This document shows, in pieces, positions 48,863 through 58,883 of a stretch of 64,000 bases of DNA (positions within the stretch are counted from its first letter, which is position 1; every line of letters begins with the position of its first letter). The notes beneath the pieces were generated by a model. The model searched no databases, was not told the DNA's origin, and was given only the letters and a program-made list of their open reading frames with translations. The translations under genes were made by a program, and so were the position numbers. The stretch spans positions 1 to 64,000 of the forward strand of contig NZ_QUZU01000001.1 of assembly GCF_004682055.1 (NCBI RefSeq). The letters run 5' to 3'. This DNA is from Pseudomonas kairouanensis. GTDB lineage: Bacteria > Pseudomonadota > Gammaproteobacteria > Pseudomonadales > Pseudomonadaceae.

Positions 48863-51721
48863 ATGCTTGAGCTCACTGTAGAGCAGATTTCCATGGGCCA
48901 GGTGGCTGTGGATAAATCTGCTGCCTTGCACCTGCTCGCTGAAAAACTGGTGGCCGATGGCCTGGTCGCCGAGGGTTACCTCAGTGGCTTGCAAGCCCGT
49001 GAAGCCCAAGGCTCGACCTTTCTCGGCCAAGGTATTGCCATCCCCCACGGCACTCCCGAAACCCGCGATCAAGTGCATTCCACTGGCGTGCGCCTGCTGC
49101 AGTTCCCTGAAGGGGTGGACTGGGGCGACGGCCAGGTCGTGTACCTGGCCATCGGCATTGCCGCCAAATCCGACGAACACCTGCGCCTGTTGCAACTGCT
49201 CACCCGCGCCCTTGGTGAAACCGACCTGGGCCAGGCGCTGCGTCGTGCCGGTTCCGCCGAAGCCTTGCTGAAACTGTTGCAGGGTGCGCCGCAGGAACTG
49301 GCGCTGGATGCACAGATGATCAGCCTGGGTGTGTCCGCCGATGATTTCGAAGAGCTGGTGTGGCGCGGTGCACGCCTGTTGCGCCAGGCCGATTGTGTAA
49401 GCAATGGTTTCGCCGCAGTGTTGCAACAAGTGGATGCGTTGCCCCTGGGTGACGGCCTGTGGTGGCTGCACAGCGAGCAGACGGTGAAACGCCCGGGCCT
49501 GGCGTTCGTCACCCCGGACAAACCCATGCGTTACCTCGGCCAGCCACTCAATGGCCTGTTCTGCCTGGCCAGCCTCGGCGAGGCGCACCAGGCGCTGTTG
49601 GAACGCCTGTGCGCCCTGCTGATCGAAGGCCGTGGCCAGGAACTGGGCCGCGCCACCAGCAGCCGCGCCGTGCTTGAAGTGCTGGGGGGTGAGTTGCCGC
49701 CAGATTGGCCAACCGCCCGTATTACGTTGGCCAACGCCCACGGCTTGCATGCGCGGCCGGCGAAGATCCTTGCCCAACTGGCCAAAAGTTTTGATGGCGA
49801 CATCCGCGTGCGCATCGTCGATGGCCCGGTGGGGGCGGTGTCGGTCAAAAGCCTGAGTAAATTGCTGAGCCTGGGCGCACGCCGTGGCCAGGTGCTGGAG
49901 TTTGTGGCCGAACCGACGATTGCCGGTGATGCACTGCCAGCGTTGTTGGCAGCGGTGGAAGAAGGGTTGGGTGAAGAGGTCGAGCCGCTGCCCACCGCGA
50001 GTGCCCAACCCACGGTTGCCGATATCGAACCGGTAGTCAGCGCCCCCGTGTCCGGCAGCCAGGTCCAGGCCATCGCCGCCGCGCCGGGTATCGCTATTGG
50101 TCCGGCGCATATCCAAACCCAGCAGGTGTTCGATTACCCACTGCGCGGCGAGTCTGCCGTGATCGAGCGTCAGCGCCTGCACACCGCCTTGACCGACGTG
50201 CGTGGTGATATTCAGGGCTTGATCGAGCGCAGTAAATCCAAAGCCATCCGCGAAATTTTCATCACCCACCAGGAAATGCTCGACGACCCGGAGCTGACCG
50301 ACGAAGTCGACACCCGCCTCAAGCAAGGCGAAAGCGCTGAAGCGGCGTGGATGAGCGTGATCGAAGCCGCCGCCAAACAGCAGGAGTCGTTGCAGGACGC
50401 TTTGCTCGCCGAACGCGCCGCCGACCTGCGTGACATCGGCCGCCGCGTGTTGGCGCAACTGTGTGGCGTCGAAACCGCCCAGGAACCAAGCGAACCCTAC
50501 ATCCTGGTGATGGACGAAGTCGGTCCTTCGGACGTTGCACGCCTGGACCCGGCGCGCGTTGCAGGCATCCTCACCGCCCGTGGCGGCGCCACGGCCCATA
50601 GCGCCATCGTCGCCCGTGCCCTGGGGATTCCCGCGCTGGTTGGCGCCGGTCCCGCAGTATTGCTACTGGCCTCGGGCACGCCGCTGTTGCTGGATGGCCA
50701 ACGCGGCCGCCTGCATGTGGACCCCGACGCCGCCACCCTGCAACGCGCCACGGTTGAGCGCGACACCCGCGAGCAACGCCTGCAAGCCGCCTCGGCCCAG
50801 CGCCATGAACCGGCGCTGACCCGTGATGGCCATGCCGTGGAAGTGTTCGCCAATATCGGTGAAAGCGCCGGTGTCGCCAGCGCAGTAGAGCAGGGCGCCG
50901 AGGGCATCGGCCTGCTGCGCACCGAACTGATCTTTATGGCTCACCCCCAGGCGCCGGACGAAGCCACCCAGGAAGCCGAATACCGCCGTGTGCTCGACGG
51001 CCTCGGCGGTCGTCCGCTGGTGGTGCGCACCCTTGATGTGGGCGGCGATAAACCGCTGCCCTATTGGCCGATTGCCCAGGAGGAAAACCCCTTCCTCGGC
51101 GTGCGCGGCATCCGCTTGACCCTGCAACGCCCGCAGATCATGGAAGCGCAATTGCGTGCGCTGCTGCGCTCGGCCGACAGCCGCCCGCTGCGCATCATGT
51201 TCCCCATGGTCGGCAGCGTGGATGAATGGCGCGCCGCCCGCGACATGACCGAGCGCCTGCGCCTGGAAATCCCGGTGGCCGACCTGCAATTGGGCATCAT
51301 GATCGAAGTACCCTCCGCCGCCTTGCTGGCGCCGGTGCTGGCCAAGGAAGTCGACTTCTTCAGCGTCGGTACCAACGACCTGACCCAATACACCCTGGCC
51401 ATCGACCGTGGCCACCCCACCTTGTCGGCCCAGGCCGATGGCCTGCACCCGGCTGTGTTGCAACTGATCGACATCACTGTGCGTGCCGCCCATGCCCATG
51501 GCAAATGGGTGGGCGTGTGTGGCGAACTGGCAGCCGACCCGCTGGCGGTGCCGGTGCTGGTTGGCCTGGGTGTGGATGAGTTGAGCGTGTCGGCCCGCAG
51601 CATTCCCGAAGTGAAGGCGCGGGTGCGTGAATTCAGTCTGAGCGAGGCCCAGGGCCTGGCGCAAAAAGCACTGGCGGTGGGTTCACCCGCCGAGGTGCGT
51701 GCCCTTGTGGAGGCCGTGTAG
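48863..51721 (+). CDS. fruB: Fructose PTS multiphosphoryl transfer protein (EIIA-HPr-EI)
   Basis: This 952-residue fusion feeds phosphate from PEP to the fructose permease. The EIIA domain (about 1-145) has His62 in IAIPHGTPE; the HPr domain (about 283-370) has His296 in GLHARPAK and a regulatory-type serine region; the EI domain (about 400-952) has His579 in GGATAHSAIVAR. AGGAGAA precedes the ATG. It is the only complete PTS phosphorelay here. Confidence 0.97.
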   Translation: MLELTVEQISMGQVAVDKSAALHLLAEKLVADGLVAEGYLSGLQAREAQGSTFLGQGIAIPHGTPETRDQVHSTGVRLLQFPEGVDWGDGQVVYLAIGIAAKSDEHLRLLQLLTRALGETDLGQALRRAGSAEALLKLLQGAPQELALDAQMISLGVSADDFEELVWRGARLLRQADCVSNGFAAVLQQVDALPLGDGLWWLHSEQTVKRPGLAFVTPDKPMRYLGQPLNGLFCLASLGEAHQALLERLCALLIEGRGQELGRATSSRAVLEVLGGELPPDWPTARITLANAHGLHARPAKILAQLAKSFDGDIRVRIVDGPVGAVSVKSLSKLLSLGARRGQVLEFVAEPTIAGDALPALLAAVEEGLGEEVEPLPTASAQPTVADIEPVVSAPVSGSQVQAIAAAPGIAIGPAHIQTQQVFDYPLRGESAVIERQRLHTALTDVRGDIQGLIERSKSKAIREIFITHQEMLDDPELTDEVDTRLKQGESAEAAWMSVIEAAAKQQESLQDALLAERAADLRDIGRRVLAQLCGVETAQEPSEPYILVMDEVGPSDVARLDPARVAGILTARGGATAHSAIVARALGIPALVGAGPAVLLLASGTPLLLDGQRGRLHVDPDAATLQRATVERDTREQRLQAASAQRHEPALTRDGHAVEVFANIGESAGVASAVEQGAEGIGLLRTELIFMAHPQAPDEATQEAEYRRVLDGLGGRPLVVRTLDVGGDKPLPYWPIAQEENPFLGVRGIRLTLQRPQIMEAQLRALLRSADSRPLRIMFPMVGSVDEWRAARDMTERLRLEIPVADLQLGIMIEVPSAALLAPVLAKEVDFFSVGTNDLTQYTLAIDRGHPTLSAQADGLHPAVLQLIDITVRAAHAHGKWVGVCGELAADPLAVPVLVGLGVDELSVSARSIPEVKARVREFSLSEAQGLAQKALAVGSPAEVRALVEAV

Positions 51722-52642
51722 ATGGCAAGGATTCTGACCCTGACGCTGAACCCGGCGTTGGACCTGACAGTGCGCCTGGCGCGCCTGGAACCGGGTGAAG
51801 TCAATCGCAGTGAAAATGTGCTGACCCACGCTGCCGGCAAGGGCGTGAATGTGGCGCAGGTGTTGGCCGACCTTGGGCATCAGGTGAGCGTGGGCGGTTT
51901 TCTCGGAGCGGAGAACCCCCAGGCATTCAACGCCCTGATCGCCCGCCGTGGGTTTGGCGACGCGTTCATCCGTGTGGCGGGGGAAACCCGCAGCAATATC
52001 AAGATTGCCGAACAGGACGGCCGGGTGACCGACATCAACGCACCGGGGCCGTTTGTGGACGAGCAGGCGCAACAAAAACTGCTCAAAATGGTTGCGATTA
52101 TCGGTCCTGAATTCGATGCGGTGGTCGTCGCCGGCAGTTTGCCGCGTGGCGTCAGCCCGCAGTGGTTTCAAGGCTTGCTTGAGCACTTGAAAAGCCTTGG
52201 TTTGAAAGTCGCCCTCGACACCAGCGGCGAAGCACTGCGCGCCGGTTTGCAGGCGGGCCCGTGGTTGGTCAAACCCAATACTGAAGAGCTGGCCGACGCC
52301 TTGGGCAATGCCGCCGATGCCGTCAGCCAGTTGCACCAGTTGGGCGTTGAACATGTGGTGGTGTCCGATGGCGCCGCCGGCGTGAACTGGTACCGCCCAG
52401 GCACGGCACTGCATGCCGCGCCGCCACAGGTGACGGTTGCCAGTACCGTGGGCGCGGGCGACTCATTGCTCGCCGGGATGCTCCACGGTTTGCTCAGCGG
52501 CGATACGCCGGAGCACACCCTGCGTCGTGCCACCGCGATTGCCGCGATGGCCGTGACGCAAATCGGTTTCGGCATCAGCGATGACGCGCAATTGGCGCGT
52601 CTCGAAAGCGGCGTCCACGTACGCGCGCTGACAGAACAATAA
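51722..52642 (+). CDS. fruK: 1-phosphofructokinase
   Basis: FruK (306 residues) phosphorylates fructose 1-phosphate to the 1,6-bisphosphate. It is a PfkB-family sugar kinase with the N-terminal TLTLNPALDLTVRL, GKGVNVAQVLADLG, and the C-terminal GAGDSLLAGMLHG, in which the Asp is the catalytic base. It begins at the base after the fruB stop. Confidence 0.97.
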   Translation: MARILTLTLNPALDLTVRLARLEPGEVNRSENVLTHAAGKGVNVAQVLADLGHQVSVGGFLGAENPQAFNALIARRGFGDAFIRVAGETRSNIKIAEQDGRVTDINAPGPFVDEQAQQKLLKMVAIIGPEFDAVVVAGSLPRGVSPQWFQGLLEHLKSLGLKVALDTSGEALRAGLQAGPWLVKPNTEELADALGNAADAVSQLHQLGVEHVVVSDGAAGVNWYRPGTALHAAPPQVTVASTVGAGDSLLAGMLHGLLSGDTPEHTLRRATAIAAMAVTQIGFGISDDAQLARLESGVHVRALTEQ

Positions 52643-52653
52643 GAGGGATAGTC

Positions 52654-54366
52654 ATGAAGTTAGCCATTGTTACTGCCTGCCCCAACGGCATGGTCACCAG
52701 TGTGCTGTGCGCCCGCTTGTTGGACGCCGCCGCGCAGCGCCAGGGCTGGAGCACCAGCGTCGAGGTGGTGGACGTACAACGCCCCGAGCGCCAACTGTCC
52801 CAGGCAGTGATCGACGACGCCGAGTGGGTGTTGCTGGTCAGCAGCACGCCGGTGGACATGCAGCGGTTTATCGGCAAGCGCGTCTTCCAGAGCACGCCGG
52901 CCCAGGCGCTGGCGGATGTGGAAGCGGTGTTGCGTCGCGGCGCCCAGGAGGCCGAGGTGTTGGTTGCCGCTGAAACGGCGGCGAAAAACGCGCCCCGTAT
53001 CGTTGCGGTCACCGCCTGCCCGACCGGCGTGGCCCACACTTTTATGGCGGCCGAAGCCTTGCAGCAAACCGCCAAGCGCCTGGGCTACGACCTGCAGGTA
53101 GAGACCCAGGGCTCGGTGGGCGCACGTACGCCGTTGAGCCCTGATGCCATCGCCAATGCCGATGTGGTGCTGTTGGCGGCGGATATCGAAGTGGCCACCG
53201 AGCGCTTCGCCGGCAAGAAGATCTACCGTTGCGGCACTGGCATTGCCCTCAAGCAATCCGAGGCGACCCTCAACAAAGCCCTGTCCGAAGGCGCGGTGGA
53301 AAGCGCCGCGACCGGCGCGGTGACCAAGTCGGAAAAAACCGGCGTGTACAAACACCTGCTCACCGGGGTGTCGTTCATGCTGCCGATGGTGGTGGCGGGG
53401 GGCTTGTTGATCGCCTTGTCATTCGTGTTCGGCATCCATGCCTTCGAGCAGGAAGGCACCCTGGCCGCCGCGCTGAAAACCGTCGGCGACCGCGCCTTTA
53501 TGCTGATGGTGCCGCTGCTGGCGGGTTACATCGCCTACTCGATTGCCGACCGGCCAGGCATTGCCCCGGGCATGATCGGCGGCTTGCTGGCGGGCACCCT
53601 GGGCGCCGGTTTTATCGGTGGCATCTTTGCCGGTTTCCTCGCCGGTTACTGCGTCAAGCTGATCACACGCGCGGTGAAATTGCCCCAGAGCCTGGAGGCG
53701 CTCAAGCCGATCCTGATCATCCCGTTGCTGGCCAGTTTGTTCACCGGTCTTGCGATGATCTACCTGGTGGGCCCGCCGGTGGCACGCATGCTGGTGGGGC
53801 TGACGGATTTTCTCAGCACCATGGGCACCACCAACGCGGTGCTGCTGGGCATTCTGTTGGGCGGCATGATGTGTGTGGACCTGGGGGGGCCGATCAACAA
53901 GGCGGCGTATGCGTTTTCCGTTGGCCTGCTGGCGGCCCACAGCGGTGCTCCGATGGCCGCGACCATGGCTGCCGGCATGGTGCCGCCGATTGGCATGGGC
54001 ATCGCTACCTTCCTGGCGCGGCGCAAGTTTGCCCAGACTGAGCGCGAGGCGGGCAAGGCGGCGATGATCCTGGGGATGTGCTTTATCTCTGAAGGCGCCA
54101 TTCCATTTGCGGCCAAAGACCCGTTGCGCGTGATCCCGGCCAGCATCGCCGGTGGCGCGTTGACCGGCGCCTTGTCGATGTACTTCGGCTGCGTGCTGGC
54201 GGCGCCCCATGGTGGGTTGTTTGTGTTGATCATTCCCAATGCAATGAACCATGCGCTGCTGTATCTGCTGGCGATTGTGGCGGGCAGTGTGGTGACAGGG
54301 TTGGTGTATGCGGTGATCAAGCGGCCGGAAGTGGTCGAACTCGCCGTGATACCGGCTCAAGCCTGA
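52654..54366 (+). CDS. fruA: Fructose-specific PTS permease EIIBC
   Basis: FruA (570 residues) imports and phosphorylates fructose to fructose 1-phosphate. Two EIIB-type domains are followed by EIIC (about 230-570, eight or more helices). The second EIIB carries the phosphorylated Cys122 in VTACPTGVAHT. The first domain also has a CPxG motif at Cys9, although the B' domain is usually considered inactive. The three-gene fru operon ends here with a REPIN. Confidence 0.96.
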   Translation: MKLAIVTACPNGMVTSVLCARLLDAAAQRQGWSTSVEVVDVQRPERQLSQAVIDDAEWVLLVSSTPVDMQRFIGKRVFQSTPAQALADVEAVLRRGAQEAEVLVAAETAAKNAPRIVAVTACPTGVAHTFMAAEALQQTAKRLGYDLQVETQGSVGARTPLSPDAIANADVVLLAADIEVATERFAGKKIYRCGTGIALKQSEATLNKALSEGAVESAATGAVTKSEKTGVYKHLLTGVSFMLPMVVAGGLLIALSFVFGIHAFEQEGTLAAALKTVGDRAFMLMVPLLAGYIAYSIADRPGIAPGMIGGLLAGTLGAGFIGGIFAGFLAGYCVKLITRAVKLPQSLEALKPILIIPLLASLFTGLAMIYLVGPPVARMLVGLTDFLSTMGTTNAVLLGILLGGMMCVDLGGPINKAAYAFSVGLLAAHSGAPMAATMAAGMVPPIGMGIATFLARRKFAQTEREAGKAAMILGMCFISEGAIPFAAKDPLRVIPASIAGGALTGALSMYFGCVLAAPHGGLFVLIIPNAMNHALLYLLAIVAGSVVTGLVYAVIKRPEVVELAVIPAQA

Positions 54367-54378
54367 CGCAGTAAAAAA

Positions 54379-54467
54379 TGTGGGAGCGGGCTTGCTCGCG
54401 AATGCGGTGGATCAGTTACCTCAGCAGTGACTGACACACCCCATTCGCGAGCAAGCCCGCTCCCACA
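54379..54467. repeat. REPIN (GIII-like)
   Basis: Complete inverted tgtgggagcgggcttgctcg arms with a unique interior, just after fruA. Confidence 0.9.
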
Positions 54468-54545
54468 TTTGATCTTCACGGGTCGCAAGATTAGTGTCAT
54501 CTGCGCATGCTTAAGTTGCCCCTTTGATAGCCAAGAGGGCACCCC

Positions 54546-56087
54546 ATGAGTCACTTCGATCTCGGCCGTCGCCGCGTGATGCAAGCCGTCGGCGCTGGGC
54601 TGTTATTGCCCGGCCTTGCTCCGGCGGTGATCGCGTCGGTGAAGGACCGGCCGCAACTCACCGATGGCGTGCAGTCCGGCGACCTGCTGGGCGACCGCGC
54701 CATGATCTGGAGCCGCAGCGACCGCCCAGCGCGGATGGTGGTGGAGTGGGACACCCGCAGCATGTTCAGCAACCCACGCCGTTTCATCTCGCCCCTGGCC
54801 GACAGCAGCACCGACTTCACCGCCCGTGTCGAACTCACGGGGCTGCCCGCTGATCAGGCGATTTTCTATCGAGTGTCTTTCGAAGACGCCCAGACCGGCG
54901 TGGCCAGCGAGCCCTGGTTCGGTCACCTGCGCAGCGTGCCGCAACAGCGTCGCGACATCCGTTTTGTGTGGAGCGGCGACACCGTGGGCCAAGGCTTCGG
55001 CATCAACCCGGACATCGGTGGCATGCGCATCTACGAAGCCATGCGCCTGCGTTTGCCGGACTTCTTTATCCACAGCGGCGACACTATCTATGCCGACGGC
55101 CCGGTGCCCACTCAAATGACCGTGGAGGACGGGCGCATCTGGCGCAATATCACCACCGAAGCCAAGAGCAAGGTCGCCGAAACCCTCGATGACTACCGCG
55201 GCAATTACCGCTACAACCTGATGGATGAAAACGTGCGCCGCTTCAATGCCGAGGTGCCGCAGATCTGGCAGTGGGATGACCACGAGGTAGTGAATAACTG
55301 GTCGCCCAGCAAGCAACTCGATGGCCGTTACGCCACCAAGGACATCAACACCCTGGTGGACCACGCACGCCAGGCCTGGCTGGAATATTCCCCGCTGCGC
55401 CGCCAGGCTGCCGACTGGGGTGGGCGGATTTATCGCAAACTCAGCTACGGCCCGATGCTGGATGTGTTCGTGCTGGACATGCGCAGCTACCGTGGCCCCA
55501 ACGATGACAACCTGGGGGGTGAAAAACCCTTCCTCGGCCGCGAGCAACTGGACTGGCTCAAGCGTGAACTCAAAGGCTCCCGGGCCCAGTGGAAAGTCAT
55601 CGCCGCCGATATGCCCATCGGCCTGGGCGTGCCCGATGGCGAGGTGAGCCCCGGCGTGCCACGCTGGGAAGCCATCGCCAACAATGACCCCGGCGCACCC
55701 CAGGGCCGGGAACTGGAGATCGCCGAACTGCTGGGCTTTTTAAGGGTGCAGAAGGTGCGCAACCATGTGTGGCTGACGGCCGATGTGCACTACTGCGCGG
55801 CGCATCACTATCATCCGGACCGGGCGGCGTTCCAGGATTTCGAGCCGTTCTGGGAGTTCGTGGCCGGGCCCTTGAATGCGGGGAGTTTTGGGCCGAACCC
55901 GTTGGACATGACCTTTGGCCCGGAGGTGGTGTTCGAGAAGGCACCCCCGGTGCAGAACACCTCGCCGTTTGCGGGGTTTCAGTTTTTCGGCGAGGTGCAG
56001 ATCGATGGGCAGACGGGGGAGTTGACGGTCATCCTTCGGGATCTGGATGGCGTCTCAGTGTTCGAACAAAAGCTGCAACCGGTCTGA
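54546..56087 (+). CDS. PhoD-like alkaline phosphatase D family protein
   Basis: This 513-residue metallophosphatase has an N-terminal twin-arginine signal (LGRRRVMQAVGAGLLLPGLAP) that predicts Tat export. The PhoD_N domain (about 35-125) is followed by the phosphatase with VWSGDTVGQG, HSGDTIYADGP, WDDHEVVNNWSP and LTADVHYCAAHHYHPD, the metal-binding residues. PhoD enzymes release phosphate from mono- and diesters, usually with Fe/Ca. No phosphate-regulon element is obvious. Confidence 0.9.
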   Translation: MSHFDLGRRRVMQAVGAGLLLPGLAPAVIASVKDRPQLTDGVQSGDLLGDRAMIWSRSDRPARMVVEWDTRSMFSNPRRFISPLADSSTDFTARVELTGLPADQAIFYRVSFEDAQTGVASEPWFGHLRSVPQQRRDIRFVWSGDTVGQGFGINPDIGGMRIYEAMRLRLPDFFIHSGDTIYADGPVPTQMTVEDGRIWRNITTEAKSKVAETLDDYRGNYRYNLMDENVRRFNAEVPQIWQWDDHEVVNNWSPSKQLDGRYATKDINTLVDHARQAWLEYSPLRRQAADWGGRIYRKLSYGPMLDVFVLDMRSYRGPNDDNLGGEKPFLGREQLDWLKRELKGSRAQWKVIAADMPIGLGVPDGEVSPGVPRWEAIANNDPGAPQGRELEIAELLGFLRVQKVRNHVWLTADVHYCAAHHYHPDRAAFQDFEPFWEFVAGPLNAGSFGPNPLDMTFGPEVVFEKAPPVQNTSPFAGFQFFGEVQIDGQTGELTVILRDLDGVSVFEQKLQPV

Positions 56088-56106
56088 CTTGGAATGCGAT
56101 TAAAAC

Positions 56107-56196
56107 TGTGGGAGCGGGCTTGCTCGCGAATGCGGTGTGTCAGTCACTGTATCAATTGGCTGATGTTCCGCATTCGCGAGCAAGCCCGCTCCCACA
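56107..56196. repeat. REPIN (GIII-like)
   Basis: Complete inverted tgtgggagcgggcttgctcg arms, interior distinct from other copies, between two convergent genes. Confidence 0.9.
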
Positions 56197-56222
56197 TTTT
56201 GATCTTCAGTGCCTAAAGATTC

Positions 56223-58748
56223 TCAGTACACATCCCGACGGTAACGGCCCTGTTCAATCAAGCGTTCCACGGCTTCACTGCCCAAAATATCCACCAACGC
56301 CTGATCCACCCCAGTCGCCATCCCCTGCAAACTCCCACATACGTAAATCGCCGCGCCCTCGGCCAGCCACTTACGCAGCACGTCGGCGGATTCACGCAGG
56401 CGGTCCTGTACGTAGATCTTCTCTGCCTGGTCGCGGGAAAACGCCAGGTCCAGCAGCGCCAGGTCACCGCTGGCCAACCAGCCGTGCAGTTCGTCCTGGC
56501 AGAGGAAGTCGTGCTTGATATTGCGCTCGCCAAACAGCAGCCAGTTGCGCTGCTGGCCATCGGCAACGCGGGCCTTGAGCAAACTGCGCAGGCCAGCCAG
56601 GCCCGTGCCGTTGCCCAACAGGATCAGCGGTACCGGCGCGTCCGGCAGGTGGAAGCCGCTGTTGCGGCGCAGGCGCAGGTTGATGGCTGAGCCAAGGGCG
56701 GCGTGTTCGGTGAGCCAGCCGCTTGCCAGGCCCAGGCTGCCGTCGGGGTGACGTTCCTGGCGCACGATCAGCTCCAGCACGCCGTCGCTGACAATCGAGG
56801 CGATGGAGTATTCGCGCATGCTCAGGGGCACCAGGGCGTCCACCAGTGCCTGGGCATGCAGGCCGACCAGATGGGCGCGATGGGTGGGCAGTTGGCGGTT
56901 GGCCAACGCCTGGTCGAGGCTGTGTGCCAAGCCGTCAATCAGCACGCCGTCGCTGCCGGCCAGGCCCAGGCCCTGGAGAAAATGCTCGATCGCCCAGGGG
57001 CAGTTGCGTGGCAGCACTTCAACAAGGTCGCCGGCTTGCCAGGTCTGGGGCGAAGGCGGTGCAAGGCCCAGCAGGTACACCTCTGAGCCGCTGCTGTCGC
57101 GGTTGAGCAGGGTGCGTTGGGTGAGCGTCCAGTTTTCATACTGGGCAGTCGGCCATGCTGCCACGGGCGCGATACCGGTGAGCTGGCCCAGCTGCTGTTG
57201 CCAGTGGAGCAGGGCGGCGGTGTCGCCGCTGTCCACTTCGACTGGGGCGAACAGCGGGTTGCCGCCTTGGTTGGTCAGCCAGAAATGCAGACGCCGGGCG
57301 AAGCCGCAGAAGTGTTCGTACTGCCGGTCACCCAGGGCCAGTACCGAGTAGTTCAGGCCCTTGAGGGACAGGTCTTGGCCAAGCACGCTGCGTTCGAACC
57401 CTCGGGCGTTGTCAGGGGCTTCGCCGTCGCCGAAGGTGCTGACCACGAACAGCGCATTTTGCGATTGAGTCAGCTCGTGCTGGCTGACGCTGCTCAACGC
57501 CTGCACCTTCACCGGCAATCCGGCGGCCTGCAATTGCCCCGCCGTTTGCCATGCAAGCTGTTCGGCAAAGCCGCTCTGGCTGGCAAAGCCGATCAGCCAG
57601 GCTGGCGCATCACTGGTGTTGGCGCCGAGGCCTTTGCGTGCATCACGCACCTGGCGCTTTTTGCGCCGCCGGTCCAGGTACAGCAGCCAGCCGGTGATAA
57701 AAAACAGCGGCATCAGCAACGAACTGACGGTGAGGATAATCCGCCCGGCCAGGCCGAAATAACTGCCGGTGTGCAGGGCATAGATGCTGGTCAGAAGCTG
57801 CGACTTGAGGCTTTTGCTGGCGTACTGGTCATGGGATTTCACCTGGCCGGTGGCCGGGTCCAGGTTGATCTGGTTCAGTGCGCGTTCGTGGGGCGAATCT
57901 TTGAGCAGGTAATACACAGTGGCCGGTTGCCCGGCCACGGCTGGCATGCGGATGTTGTAGGCGCTCAAGTCGGGGCCGGCATTGCTGTAGATGCTGCTCC
58001 ATATGGCGTCGTAGTTGGCCACCGGGGCCGGGCCCGTTGGCGGTGGGCCACGTTTGCGCTGGCGCTCGTTTTGCGGGGCGTCGGACAGCAGCTTGGTCAC
58101 GGCCTGGCTGTACCAGTCGTAGGACCAGGTCAGGCCGGTAAGCGCCGCCAGCAGGTAGGCCAACAGGCACCAGGTGCCGAACACCGAGTGCAAATCCCAA
58201 TTGAAGCTGCGGCCTTTTTTGCGCCAGTCCAGGGTCAGCCACGCACGCCAGCTCGCCACCTGGCGCGGCCAGCGCAGGTACAGGCCGGAGAGGCAGAAGA
58301 ACACCAGGATCAGCGTGCAGGCGCCGGTGATGTTGCGCCCGGTTTCACCCATGGCGAGGAAGCGGTGCAATTGCAGGACAAAGCCGAACACATCCTGGCC
58401 GACGGCGTCGCCCATGTAGTCGCCGGTGTAGGGGTCAAAGTAACGCATCTGGCCACGGCGCTCGCCCGGCGGCGGGGTGAAGAACACGCGGGCAGCGTTG
58501 CCGCTTTCGCTTTCTACCCAGAGCATGGACACGGTCTTGCCTTCGGTGGCTTCGAGTTTGCGCACCAGTTCGGCAGGAGGCAGCACACCAGCTTCGCGCT
58601 TCTCGACGGTCAGTACGGTGGGGTTGAGCGCCCGCAGTATTTCATCCTGAAACGAGACCGCAGCCCCGGTGATCCCCATCAAGGCCAGGACCAGCCCGGC
58701 GGTAATGCCGAAAAACCAGTGCAACTGGAACAGGGTTTTCTTCAACAC
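56223..58748 (-). CDS. PepSY-flavodoxin-reductase fusion (PiuB-like)
   Basis: This 841-residue inner-membrane flavoprotein has an N-terminal PepSY-associated membrane part (about 1-375, at least four helices), then a flavodoxin-like domain (about 385-520) and a CysJ-type FAD/NADPH reductase domain with MREYSIASI (FAD) and [14 protein letters not shown] (NADPH). This fits electron transfer from NADPH through the membrane, probably for reduction of ferric siderophores. It is downstream of piuA on the same strand and shares its job, though a terminator lies between them. Related proteins are annotated as PiuB or sulfite reductase alpha subunits. Confidence 0.85.
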   Translation of the reverse strand: MLKKTLFQLHWFFGITAGLVLALMGITGAAVSFQDEILRALNPTVLTVEKREAGVLPPAELVRKLEATEGKTVSMLWVESESGNAARVFFTPPPGERRGQMRYFDPYTGDYMGDAVGQDVFGFVLQLHRFLAMGETGRNITGACTLILVFFCLSGLYLRWPRQVASWRAWLTLDWRKKGRSFNWDLHSVFGTWCLLAYLLAALTGLTWSYDWYSQAVTKLLSDAPQNERQRKRGPPPTGPAPVANYDAIWSSIYSNAGPDLSAYNIRMPAVAGQPATVYYLLKDSPHERALNQINLDPATGQVKSHDQYASKSLKSQLLTSIYALHTGSYFGLAGRIILTVSSLLMPLFFITGWLLYLDRRRKKRQVRDARKGLGANTSDAPAWLIGFASQSGFAEQLAWQTAGQLQAAGLPVKVQALSSVSQHELTQSQNALFVVSTFGDGEAPDNARGFERSVLGQDLSLKGLNYSVLALGDRQYEHFCGFARRLHFWLTNQGGNPLFAPVEVDSGDTAALLHWQQQLGQLTGIAPVAAWPTAQYENWTLTQRTLLNRDSSGSEVYLLGLAPPSPQTWQAGDLVEVLPRNCPWAIEHFLQGLGLAGSDGVLIDGLAHSLDQALANRQLPTHRAHLVGLHAQALVDALVPLSMREYSIASIVSDGVLELIVRQERHPDGSLGLASGWLTEHAALGSAINLRLRRNSGFHLPDAPVPLILLGNGTGLAGLRSLLKARVADGQQRNWLLFGERNIKHDFLCQDELHGWLASGDLALLDLAFSRDQAEKIYVQDRLRESADVLRKWLAEGAAIYVCGSLQGMATGVDQALVDILGSEAVERLIEQGRYRRDVY

Positions 58749-58831
58749 GTCTGACCGCCTCGTCTATCTGGATGTGAATGCCACGGCGCGCATTATGCCG
58801 TGGGTTATCGAGAAATATTCTGTTTAACACG

Positions 58832-58866
58832 CAAAAGCCCCACGCATCCGATGCGTGGGGCTTTGA
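58832..58866 (-). terminator. Terminator downstream of piuA
   Basis: AAAGCCCCACGCATC-cg-GATGCGTGGGGCTTT is a perfect hairpin 18 bases beyond the piuA stop, flanked by A and T runs. Confidence 0.88.
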
Positions 58867-58883
58867 CGGTTTGCTTGCCGCTT

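Noticed and set aside
48830..50599. 589-codon open frame antisense to fruB
   Set aside because: Shadow of the PTS fusion gene; the plus-strand gene has active-site motifs and a ribosome site.
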